Shown in pieces: positions 43,993 to 52,746 of a stretch of 64,000 bases of DNA (position 1 is its first letter; the number at the start of each line of letters is the position of its first letter). The position numbers were made by a program, and so were the translations under genes. Origin of the DNA: an uncultured Christensenella sp. (GTDB lineage Bacteria; Bacillota; Clostridia; Christensenellales; UBA1242); NCBI GenBank assembly GCA_949296965.1, contig CASFQL010000023.1, positions 1 through 64,000 of the forward strand, read 5' to 3'. The notes under the pieces are model-generated. The model searched no databases and had not been told where the DNA came from. It saw only the letters and a program-made list of their open reading frames with translations.

Positions 43993-45813
43993 ATGAAAGA
44001 ATTTGTTTTTAATCCGCTTGTAGACAAGCACCCCATGGGCAGTTGCTACAAAAATAGTAAAGTTACTTATAAATTGAAAGTTAGCAAGTCTTTAAATTTT
44101 TTAGACGCTTTTTTTGTCGTGCATAAAGATTACCAACAAGACAAATATTATAAAATGCAAACTGATTTAATAGATGAAAGATATGTTCATTTGAGTTGTG
44201 AAATTTCATTTAAAAGTAGTGGCCATTTTTGGTATCATTTTGAAGTTAAGACTAAAACGGGCAACTATAATTTAAGAAGGCTTGATAACCTTGATTGCAG
44301 TTGTGAGAGTGATTTAAGCGATTATTTACAATTTGTTTATGATAAAAAATCTCAAATCAGTTCTAATTTTAATAGTGGTGCAATTTATCATATTTTTGTA
44401 GATAGATTTAATAAGGTTGGAAAGGTTAAGGCACGGGCTGGGTTAAATTTAGTAGATGATTGGGCTTATCCTGTTATGAAAGAATATAATCAAAATAATG
44501 AAAGAGTTAACATTAATTGCTACGGTGGAAATTTAAAGGGTGTGACAAGTAAGTTAGAGTATTTAAAAAAACTCAATGTAAGAACTATTTATTTGTCTCC
44601 AATCTTTGAAGCAAATAGTAGTCATAAATACAATGTTGCAGACTACTTAAAAGTTGATAGTATGTTTGGGGATTTTAATGATTTAGAAGAACTTATAGTA
44701 AAGGCAAAAGATTATGGTATAAAAATAATTATTGACGGCGTCTTTAATCATACGGGAAGTGATAGTGTTTATTTTAACAAACTTGGAAGATATAATTCGG
44801 TTGGGGCTTATCAAAGCAAAGACTCTAAATATTTTTCGTGGTATGATTTTTATGACTTCCCAGATAGTTATAGTTGTTGGTGGGGAATTAAAACTTTACC
44901 TCAAACAAATGAAAATTCGTCTTTTTTTGATTTTATTACCGGCGATAAAGGCGTCATTCAAAAATATATGAAACTAGGACTTGCTGGATTTAGATTAGAT
45001 GTTGCGGACGAACTTTCTAATAAATTCTTAAAGGCTATTTCTAGTGTAGTTAAAAAAGTTGATAGTAAGGCTATTATTGTTGGCGAAGTTTGGGAAGATG
45101 CTTCTCAAAAAATTTCGTATGGACAAAGAAAAGAATATTTTTCTGGAAAGTTGCTTGACAGTGTAACAAATTATCCTTTAAAGGACGGCATTTTAGAATT
45201 TGTTAAATATGGGAGTGTCGATACTTTTGTAAATACAATTTCTTTCATACTTGACCAATATCCAAGCGAAATTCAAAATAATTTAATGAACATTTTAGAT
45301 ACGCATGACACTTTAAGGGCAATAACTTATTTGGGTGTTGAAGATTTATCTAAAATCAATGTAAATGAGCAGTATTTTTTGTCATGTGAAGAAAGAAAAA
45401 AGGGAAAAGAACTTCTAAAAATTGCTAGTCTTATGCAATTTACTGTTATGGGAATACCAACTATTTTTTATGGAGATGAAGTGGGACTTGAAGGAACGAA
45501 GGACCCTTTTTGTAGGCAGACTTATCCTTGGGGAAAGGAAGACAAAGACTTGTTGTCGTGGTATATTTTGTTAGGAGAGTTAAGGTCAAAAAAAGTCTTT
45601 GATGGTGGCGAATTTATTTTACTTTATGCTAAAAATTCTGTCATTGCCTATAAAAGACAGAAAGGTAAGGAAAAAATCATAGTTGTCATAAATCTCTCTA
45701 ATTCTAATTTTGAATTTATTTTAGATACACCTATGAAAAATTATTTTACTAAGCAAAAGTTATCAGGCGGTGTTAACCTAAATAGTGGAGATTATTTAGT
45801 TCTTACAAATTAA
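43993..45813 (+). CDS. GH13 alpha-amylase family protein (neopullulanase/cyclomaltodextrinase-like)
   Basis: 606 residues. An N-terminal beta domain of about 125 residues is followed by the barrel. GAIYHIFVDRFNK, GGNLKGVTSKLEYL, region I DGVFNHTG, region II GFRLDVADEL (nucleophile), region III IVGEVWEDAS (acid) and region IV LDTHDT are intact. Then comes a short C-terminal beta domain. This layout is that of the GH13_20 intracellular enzymes that hydrolyse maltodextrins, cyclodextrins or pullulan. No signal peptide is present, so it probably acts on internal glucans beside GlgP and MalQ. Confidence 0.9.
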   Translation: MKEFVFNPLVDKHPMGSCYKNSKVTYKLKVSKSLNFLDAFFVVHKDYQQDKYYKMQTDLIDERYVHLSCEISFKSSGHFWYHFEVKTKTGNYNLRRLDNLDCSCESDLSDYLQFVYDKKSQISSNFNSGAIYHIFVDRFNKVGKVKARAGLNLVDDWAYPVMKEYNQNNERVNINCYGGNLKGVTSKLEYLKKLNVRTIYLSPIFEANSSHKYNVADYLKVDSMFGDFNDLEELIVKAKDYGIKIIIDGVFNHTGSDSVYFNKLGRYNSVGAYQSKDSKYFSWYDFYDFPDSYSCWWGIKTLPQTNENSSFFDFITGDKGVIQKYMKLGLAGFRLDVADELSNKFLKAISSVVKKVDSKAIIVGEVWEDASQKISYGQRKEYFSGKLLDSVTNYPLKDGILEFVKYGSVDTFVNTISFILDQYPSEIQNNLMNILDTHDTLRAITYLGVEDLSKINVNEQYFLSCEERKKGKELLKIASLMQFTVMGIPTIFYGDEVGLEGTKDPFCRQTYPWGKEDKDLLSWYILLGELRSKKVFDGGEFILLYAKNSVIAYKRQKGKEKIIVVINLSNSNFEFILDTPMKNYFTKQKLSGGVNLNSGDYLVLTN

Positions 45814-45821
45814 ATTTTTTA

Positions 45822-45860
45822 AAACTTATCCACGAAATCTAAAATAAAGTGGATAAGTTT
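45822..45860. other. Perfect 12-bp stem-loop between the GH13 gene and pgi
   Basis: AAACTTATCCAC (45822-45833) and GTGGATAAGTTT (45849-45860), loop 15 bases. No T tract follows, so it may be a terminator of reduced strength or an mRNA processing or stability element. The arms contain TTATCCAC, eight of nine bases of a DnaA box, in inverted orientation. Confidence 0.55.
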
Positions 45861-45882
45861 AGTGTGTTTTTGGAGTTATATT

Positions 45883-47217
45883 ATGAAAATTGAATTATCA
45901 GGTGTTTTAAATAAAGAAAATAATTTTTTTATTAAAATCAACAAAATTAATCAAAAAAAATATGTTAACAATATTTTTCAAAAAAAAGCAAGCAATATGC
46001 TTGATTGGTTGGACCTTACTAACTTGGATGATGATAAAATTTTAGAGATTGAAAATTATGCAACTATGGTTAGAAAAAAGTTTAAAAATTTGGTAGTTTT
46101 AGGAATAGGCGGAAGTGCCCTTGGTATCAAAATGATTAATGATGCCTTTTTTAGTTCGATTAATAAACAAAATAAAATTAAAACCTTTGTTTGCGACAAT
46201 ATTGACTCAGATAGTTTTTTGTCCTTTATTTCTACGCTTGATTTAAAAAAAACAATTTTTAATGTAATTACAAAGTCTGGCAAAACTAGTGAAACACTTG
46301 CTCAGATGTCAATTATTTTAAATTTATTAATTAAGAAAAAAATAAAAGTATGTGAAAATGTTTTTGTAACTACAACAAAGGATAATGAATTGTATACTTT
46401 TGCCATATCAAATAATATAAATGTTTTCACAATTCCACAGGGAGTTGGGGGAAGATTTAGTGTTTTGTCAAATGTTGGCTTGGTCCCTTGTGCTATTATG
46501 GGGTTAGATATTAAAAAATTATTGTATGGAGCAAATTTAGTAAGAGAAAATTCTAAAAAGTTAGATGAAACTAATTTAGCATATCTCTGTGCTACTATTA
46601 ATTATAAATGTCTTAAAAAAGGTTTTACAAATCTTGTTATTATGCCATATAGTGATAGGCTTAGATTTGCTAGTGAATATTTTGCTCAGTTGTGGGCTGA
46701 GAGTTTAGGAAAAAAGTTTGATTTAGATGGGAGTGAAGTCTTTGCGGGACAAAATCCTATAAAAGCACTTGGAGTAACTGACCAACATAGTCAATTGCAA
46801 TTATATAGCGAGGGACCAAAAGACAAAGTTTTTATGTTTTTAAAAGTTGATAAATGTTTAAACGATACTAAATTAAGGCCAAATTTTAAGTTTGCTAAAC
46901 ACTTAAATGATATCTCTCTATTTGATTTGTTTAATGCGGAATTTTATTCTACACAGTTTTCGCTTACTTCTTTAAATAGACCTAACTACACAATTTATTT
47001 AGATAATATAAATGAAGAAAATATGGGAGCATTGATTTTCTTTATGCAAATGATGACTGCTTTTATGGGACAAATGATGAATGTCAATGCCTACGACCAA
47101 AATGGTGTTGAACTTAGTAAAATTTACACTAGGGCTTTCTTTGATAAAAATAATATGCCAAATGAAAGCAAACAAATTAATGATTTTATAAAAAATAGAA
47201 AATTTATTGAGTTGTAA
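45883..47217 (+). CDS. pgi: Glucose-6-phosphate isomerase
   Basis: About 444 residues, the compact bacterial form. LGIGGSALGIKMI, VITKSGKTSETLAQM, the signature GGRFSVLSNVGLVP, the catalytic Glu region WAESLGKKFD, and DQHSQLQLYSEGP are all visible. It links glycogen-derived glucose-6-phosphate to fructose-6-phosphate, the substrate of GlmS at 52747. A GTG at 45862 lies before the ribosome site GGAG (45872-45875), so the ATG at 45883 is chosen. Confidence 0.95.
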   Translation: MKIELSGVLNKENNFFIKINKINQKKYVNNIFQKKASNMLDWLDLTNLDDDKILEIENYATMVRKKFKNLVVLGIGGSALGIKMINDAFFSSINKQNKIKTFVCDNIDSDSFLSFISTLDLKKTIFNVITKSGKTSETLAQMSIILNLLIKKKIKVCENVFVTTTKDNELYTFAISNNINVFTIPQGVGGRFSVLSNVGLVPCAIMGLDIKKLLYGANLVRENSKKLDETNLAYLCATINYKCLKKGFTNLVIMPYSDRLRFASEYFAQLWAESLGKKFDLDGSEVFAGQNPIKALGVTDQHSQLQLYSEGPKDKVFMFLKVDKCLNDTKLRPNFKFAKHLNDISLFDLFNAEFYSTQFSLTSLNRPNYTIYLDNINEENMGALIFFMQMMTAFMGQMMNVNAYDQNGVELSKIYTRAFFDKNNMPNESKQINDFIKNRKFIEL

Positions 47218-47342
47218 AAGTTTTTATTGTTTTAAGTTGCACTTGACTCAAAATGAAAGATAATAGAAAAATAATTTAGTTTTTTCATTTTGTAGTTTGG
47301 TGCTTTTTTTATTTTTATTTTAATGACTTTTATTATGGAAGG

Positions 47343-47440
47343 CGGGCTATGTGCTAAAAAGCCACAGGCTTTTTGTGAGAAGTTTTTAAAACTTCTCAGC
47401 AAAAATTTCGCTATGTGAAATTTTTGCCGCACATAGCCCG
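47343..47440. repeat. Cloverleaf element E
   Basis: The closing stem is CGGGCTATGTGC (47343-47354) with GCACATAGCCCG (47429-47440). Hairpins: AAAAAGCC/GGCTTTTT, TGAGAAGTTTT/AACTTCTCA and GCAAAAATTTC/GAAATTTTTGC. The right flank GTTTATAGTCAATAGTTTTT resembles that of element A. Confidence 0.78.
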
Positions 47441-47494
47441 TTTATAGTCAATAGTTTTTATACCACATAATAAATTTAATTGTGCCTTATTTTT

Positions 47495-47523
47495 TTGTTT
47501 TTTCTTTTTTTATGTGATATACT
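47495..47523 (+). promoter_or_regulatory. Putative promoter of the giant lipoprotein gene
   Basis: TTGTTT (47495-47500), 17 bases ending in TGA, TATACT (47518-47523). Confidence 0.5.
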
Positions 47524-47534
47524 ATTCATAGTTA

Positions 47535-47552
47535 TTAAGGTATTTACCTTAA
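47535..47552. promoter_or_regulatory. Operator-like palindrome in the lipoprotein leader
   Basis: TTAAGGTATTTACCTTAA: two perfect 8-base arms around TT, placed about 5-22 bases after the predicted transcription start and 22 bases before the ATG. A repressor site or a small leader hairpin are both possible. Confidence 0.45.
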
Positions 47553-47573
47553 TTTTATCTATTGGAGGTAGTT

Positions 47574-50500
47574 ATGAAAAAGTCATTCTTCATTATTCTT
47601 TTAGTTTTATCAATTATTTTTCCTTGTGTTGTAATTCTTTCTGGTTGTTCTTGCAATGAACAAGATAAAGGAACTTTAACTGTTTTTGTTAATGATAAAG
47701 TTGTTACTCAACAAAATAACACGGTTGAAGTTGAATACGACCAACAACTTGATTGGGATAATTTAATTACTGTTAAATTACTCTTTAAGGATAATAGTCA
47801 AAAGGTTTTGACTTATGGACAAGATGGTTATTCTATTGAAGGCTTACCGCAAGAATTGGTAGTAAACGAAACAAGTGGATATGAATTTTCTGTTACATAC
47901 AAAGATTATTCTGCCGTTAGTCTTAGACTTCTTGTTAGAAAAACAAATCCTACTTACATTGTTCCTAATTCACTTGTTGCAACATATGGACAAACTCTTA
48001 ATGACATAATATTGCCACAAGGCTTTTATTTTCAAGATAGTTTGGACACTTCTGTTGGAAATGCAGGGACAAATACTTTTCTCTTAACATATGTTCCACA
48101 AGACCAACAAAATTATAACACTGTAAGAGATATACCTGTTGAAATATTAGTAAATAAAATTCAACTTGATATGGCAAATGTAAAGTGGAGTTATGTTTCG
48201 GCTTTTACCTATGACGGAAAAGAAAAGAGTGTTGAACTTATTAATTTACCTAATGAAGTTTTGGCTACATATGAAAACAATGTAAAAATAGACGCAGACA
48301 ATTACATTGCAACATTTAGTTTAATATTTGATAACGACATATATGAATTAATAAATAATAACCTACAACCACTAAATTGGGAGATTGAAAAAGCCGAAAA
48401 TATTTTAAGCGGAACACTTACCATTGAAGACTGGAAATTTAATGAACAAGCAAATCAACCAATGGGTTTAAGTGCTTTATATGGAAACATTATTTACTTG
48501 TATAAAAAAGTAGGAGAAGAAAGTTTTACAAGTGAAGTTCCAAGTGAGATAGGTTTATACTTAGTAAAGGCAGTAGTTGAAGAGAGTCAAAATTATCTCA
48601 GAGTTGAAAGTAATGAAGTTGAATTTAACATAACAAAGGTTCAACTTGATATGGCAAATGTAAAGTGGAATTATGTTTCGGCTTTTACCTATGACGGAGA
48701 AGAAAAGAGTGTTGCACTTACTAATTTACCTAATGAAGTTTTTGCTACATATGAAAACAATGTAAAAATAGACGCAGACAATTACATTGCAACATTTAGT
48801 TTAATATTTGATAACGACATATATGAATTAATAAATAATAACCTACAACCACTAAATTGGGAGATTAAAAAAGCAACAAATGAAATTTTAGGTAGTATTT
48901 TAATTGAAGATTGGACATATGGCGATTTACCAAATTCTCCAAGTGGATTAAATGCTAGATTTGGGCAAATTGAGTATGTTTATTCTTCAACACTTGACGG
49001 AGAGTATTCTTCATTTATTCCAACTAACGCTGGAACATATTATATTAAAGGTGTGGTAGAAGAAGCAGATAATTATTATGGTGTTAGTAGTCAGGCACAA
49101 TCTTTTAATATTAATAAAAAACAAATTTCAGCACCTATTCTTAATAACTCAAAGTTGCTACATACAGGTGAAAATCTAACATTAACTTTTAACTATGACC
49201 AAGAAATTTTCCAACTTGTAGGAGATTTACAAGGAACAGAAGTCGCGCAATATTCGTTTACTTTAAGCATTAAAGATAAGCAAAATTATGAATGGATTAC
49301 AGGTGGAAGTGAAGATAAGGTTTATAATTGGGAAATTGTTTCTACACCATTTTCAAAAATTTTGCTAGACGGGCAAGAGATTTCAAGTCAAGAATTAAAT
49401 CAATTAGAGAAAGTAGATTATAATTCAACAATGGAATTTGAGTTATATGAAAATTATTCAATAACAATTAATGGGGAAAGTGTTAATAGTTTTACTTTTA
49501 GTTATAGTCAAGCAGGTTATGAGATTATAGTTAAAGATAATAATCAAGTAATTGTTTTTAATAAAACAATATTAACAAACATAGATGTTAATCCTATTGA
49601 AAAAATTATAATTGGCGAGTCAATGCAGTTAAGTTACGAAGAATTTTTAAGTAATAATGTAGTAAAATATGGCGAAAATGTTCAAGTTGTTATATATTCA
49701 AAATTTAGCGACCTTTATGTAGATTATGCAAATTTTAATGTAACTAGTGATATAACAATAAAAGTTTATAGAGATGCAGAAGTTATTTTTAGCGTTCCCC
49801 TTATTTGTGATGACAGTTTTATAACAAATATAAAAATTGATAATAAATCAATCTCGTTAAAAGAATTAAGAGAATATAAAGCACTTGAATTAAATTCCAC
49901 TATTTCATTTGATATCAATGCAGAGTTTAATGATTTAGTTGATGTTAGAATTAAATTAAATAACGGGAATAGTTCTCCAATTACAGGTAGTTATAACTAC
50001 ACCATTAGAAGTTTAGATACAAATTTATCAATTGAATTTTATGATAAGAAAAATATGTATACTTTTGATAGTTTGTCATTTAGTTCAGTTTTATTTGAAA
50101 GTGTAAATGTTAATAATAAAGATTTATTATTAACTAAATTAACTTCATACATAAGATATGATTTAGCAGAAAACGAAGAAAACTTTGTGATAACAATAGA
50201 TGAAAATATAGTTAATCAATATAAATTGTATTATTATACTGAAAAGAGTTCTAGCAAGACTTACATTTTACAACCTACTATAACCCTTACAAAAGAGCAA
50301 CTTGGTTCTTTTATTAGTATTTCCGTAGAAGATGGTAATTCCGCTCCAACTGTATTATATATAACTTTTGTTAAGTTCAATGCAATTAACAAAATTATGT
50401 TTGAAGATGTTGGTATAAATAATATAGAAAATGTAAATATACTTGTAGATGAAAACAATGGAATTAGTAGACACGGTATTAATGGTTTTATTACTGATTT

Positions 50501-52331
50501 TACACTTGAATATAAAGAAGGATATGAAGACTGCACTTTTAAAATATTCAATGAGCAGGGCAAAGATGTAACTTCACTTTTAGAGCAAAAGAGTGGAATT
50601 TATACAATAAAAGTTTATAGAGATAATGAAGTTATTACTGAATATGATATAGGTTTTGATTATAATCATTATTTCTTTTTAGAGCAACAACAATTAAATA
50701 GCCAAGAAAGAGATTATATCTTATTAGTTACACAAGAAAATACATTATCTAAATCATCTTTTGAAACTTCTAATTATTTATCCAATCAATCACTTACTTT
50801 TAATAATAAGTCAACTTACTCGTTAGTAGAAGGACAAAATGTCTTAAATGCCGTTTACAGTGTTTACATTAATAATGTTGAGTATAAATATTTGTTTACT
50901 ATGGTTGTCGAATATTTGCCAAGTTTTGCAAGTGAATATGTAGAAGATATAAAAATAAATATCCAAAATCAATATCCTATTGACTTTAATGACAATCTTA
51001 CTTATTCTTTTGGTTCATCTAGTATGGTAAATTTAGTTAATGTAACTGAGCAAGATATTATCATTACAACAAAAGCCGGAGTTAGTGTATTAAGTAAAGA
51101 AATAAAACTATCAACTAATTATAACTATGCTTACCTTGAATATAAACTATCAACTTCAAGTGGAGAGAAAGTATTTAGAGCATATATTTTGACTTTTGAC
51201 AAGGTAACTGATAATGTATCGGTAAAAATTAAATTCTCGGACAATGACAATTCAAACACTGATATAACTCAGCAAATTCAAAATAATATCCTAAATATTA
51301 ATGCAAAATTTAATTGTTATATTAATGTCGATAAAGACGATTATAACCAAGAAGTTATGTTTTATAAAGATGGAGAATTATATTCAACTGATTCATATCT
51401 AAATGTTGAAAGTAATGGAACTTATGTTTTAAAAATAGTTTCTTCTAGTGGTAAAGTTATAAGAGAAATAACAATAAATATTACGGTAGATACTACAATT
51501 TTTATCTTAACTTATAAAAACTATGAGTTTGGCCTTAAAAACAATGAGTATGGAGTCCCATCAGGTAATGTAGATGTTAGTTATGATATGGCGGAACAAA
51601 AGATTATTGTAAAAGCATATTTACCAGAAAGGGACGAACAAGATACAACAAGTATTGTTGTTGATATCCAAACTATTTATGCAGATAGTCTTTATCTTGC
51701 AGATGGAATAACAAAAGTAACAAATTTAGAAAATTTACAACTTGATATTTTTACAGACCAGGACGGAAGTGTTACAGGAAGTGCAGGAAAGGAATACTCT
51801 CAATTAAGAGTTATTACGCCAGAAGATCAAGAAGGAATGGATATTGATTTTTATATTATCTATGATGTAGAACCTGAGAAAATTTATCCTTTGGATTTTA
51901 TTTTTGACACAAATAAAGACGGATTATATAATGAAGAAGACTTTACTTGTTCTTTGCAGTTTGAAATGGAGTCAAGTTTAGATTTTGGAGATTTTACAAT
52001 AAATCCAACAGGGGGTTTAGTTATTAATGTAACAAGACAACAACTTGGAATTGAAGAAGGGGAAAATTCAGTTGATTTTGTAGTAAAATGGAATAAAAGA
52101 TATGAAGACTGCTCATATCAAATTTCGCTTACTGATTACGGTTATGAAACGCAACAATTACCTACAATTTATGCTCCAACTGACGAGAATGATAATATGG
52201 TTAAACTTTCATTACAATTTGATAATGAAACTAACCTTGGAATATTTTACTTTATAGAAAGTGGAACAACACAAGAAGAATTGTCGCAAGGCAGGGGATT
52301 TATGCCTATTGTGTTTATTTTAACAGATTAA
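47574..52331 (+). CDS. Giant lipoprotein with Ig-like/MBG-type repeats
   Basis: About 1585 residues. The signal peptide ends in the lipobox VVILSGC, with the lipidated Cys at residue 25, followed by SCNEQDKG. Ig-like beta modules follow. The first is of the MBG/YDG kind found in Bacillota surface proteins (LVATYGQTLNDIILPQGF, then SVGNAGTNTF). There are two almost identical modules beginning QLDMANVKW (160 residues apart) and further diverged beta modules to the end. There is no sorting signal. The true start is the ATG at 47574 after GGAGG (47564-47568), not the TTG at 47562. Probably an extracellular binding or structural protein; the ligand is unknown. Confidence 0.82.
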   Translation: MKKSFFIILLVLSIIFPCVVILSGCSCNEQDKGTLTVFVNDKVVTQQNNTVEVEYDQQLDWDNLITVKLLFKDNSQKVLTYGQDGYSIEGLPQELVVNETSGYEFSVTYKDYSAVSLRLLVRKTNPTYIVPNSLVATYGQTLNDIILPQGFYFQDSLDTSVGNAGTNTFLLTYVPQDQQNYNTVRDIPVEILVNKIQLDMANVKWSYVSAFTYDGKEKSVELINLPNEVLATYENNVKIDADNYIATFSLIFDNDIYELINNNLQPLNWEIEKAENILSGTLTIEDWKFNEQANQPMGLSALYGNIIYLYKKVGEESFTSEVPSEIGLYLVKAVVEESQNYLRVESNEVEFNITKVQLDMANVKWNYVSAFTYDGEEKSVALTNLPNEVFATYENNVKIDADNYIATFSLIFDNDIYELINNNLQPLNWEIKKATNEILGSILIEDWTYGDLPNSPSGLNARFGQIEYVYSSTLDGEYSSFIPTNAGTYYIKGVVEEADNYYGVSSQAQSFNINKKQISAPILNNSKLLHTGENLTLTFNYDQEIFQLVGDLQGTEVAQYSFTLSIKDKQNYEWITGGSEDKVYNWEIVSTPFSKILLDGQEISSQELNQLEKVDYNSTMEFELYENYSITINGESVNSFTFSYSQAGYEIIVKDNNQVIVFNKTILTNIDVNPIEKIIIGESMQLSYEEFLSNNVVKYGENVQVVIYSKFSDLYVDYANFNVTSDITIKVYRDAEVIFSVPLICDDSFITNIKIDNKSISLKELREYKALELNSTISFDINAEFNDLVDVRIKLNNGNSSPITGSYNYTIRSLDTNLSIEFYDKKNMYTFDSLSFSSVLFESVNVNNKDLLLTKLTSYIRYDLAENEENFVITIDENIVNQYKLYYYTEKSSSKTYILQPTITLTKEQLGSFISISVEDGNSAPTVLYITFVKFNAINKIMFEDVGINNIENVNILVDENNGISRHGINGFITDFTLEYKEGYEDCTFKIFNEQGKDVTSLLEQKSGIYTIKVYRDNEVITEYDIGFDYNHYFFLEQQQLNSQERDYILLVTQENTLSKSSFETSNYLSNQSLTFNNKSTYSLVEGQNVLNAVYSVYINNVEYKYLFTMVVEYLPSFASEYVEDIKINIQNQYPIDFNDNLTYSFGSSSMVNLVNVTEQDIIITTKAGVSVLSKEIKLSTNYNYAYLEYKLSTSSGEKVFRAYILTFDKVTDNVSVKIKFSDNDNSNTDITQQIQNNILNINAKFNCYINVDKDDYNQEVMFYKDGELYSTDSYLNVESNGTYVLKIVSSSGKVIREITINITVDTTIFILTYKNYEFGLKNNEYGVPSGNVDVSYDMAEQKIIVKAYLPERDEQDTTSIVVDIQTIYADSLYLADGITKVTNLENLQLDIFTDQDGSVTGSAGKEYSQLRVITPEDQEGMDIDFYIIYDVEPEKIYPLDFIFDTNKDGLYNEEDFTCSLQFEMESSLDFGDFTINPTGGLVINVTRQQLGIEEGENSVDFVVKWNKRYEDCSYQISLTDYGYETQQLPTIYAPTDENDNMVKLSLQFDNETNLGIFYFIESGTTQEELSQGRGFMPIVFILTD
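48161..48396 (+). repeat. Internal direct repeat of the lipoprotein, copy 1
   Basis: About 236 bases repeated at 48641-48876, exactly 480 bases later, with only about eight differences that I can count. The spacing keeps the frame (160 codons). Confidence 0.9.
48641..48876 (+). repeat. Internal direct repeat of the lipoprotein, copy 2
   Basis: Partner of 48161-48396. The stretch 48733-48866 is almost unchanged from copy 1, indicating recent duplication or gene conversion. Confidence 0.9.
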
Positions 52332-52348
52332 TTAAATAATTTTTAACA

Positions 52349-52403
52349 AAAAAAAGGAAATGGTTTGAGCAAACATACTCGTTATCTCTCATTTCCTTTT
52401 TTT
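52349..52403. terminator. Terminator after the lipoprotein gene
   Basis: AAAAAAAGGAAATG (52349-52362) pairs with CATTTCCTTTTTTT (52390-52403), 14 bp. The 27-base loop holds a small GTTT/AAAC hairpin. Confidence 0.82.
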
Positions 52404-52746
52404 ATTAATAAACAACTAATTATTTAGGAGTTTTTAACTAATAGTTATTAATTATTTATAAATTTTTTTATATTTTAATAATTATTGTTTATTTATTACT
52501 TTTTTTTGAGCCATTTTATTAAATTTTTAATTATATATTTACTTTATTTTTTATTGTTTTGGCTTTTCTTTTTTTTTAATAATTTTTTCTATTTGTTGTT
52601 TTATTGAGTTTATAAAGGTTTCTTGTTTATTTTATGAGATTTTGTTATTGTATTGTTTTAAAAATTTAATAAAATAAATATAATTTTAACTATTATATAA
52701 TTGTAAAATTTTATAGTGAAAAACTAAGAAATTTTCTTTTTATAAA
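52404..52746. other. T-rich spacer
   Basis: Mostly T with some A on the plus strand, so it is the mirror of the A-rich spacers when read in the direction of glmS. I see no gene or firm site. Confidence 0.5.
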
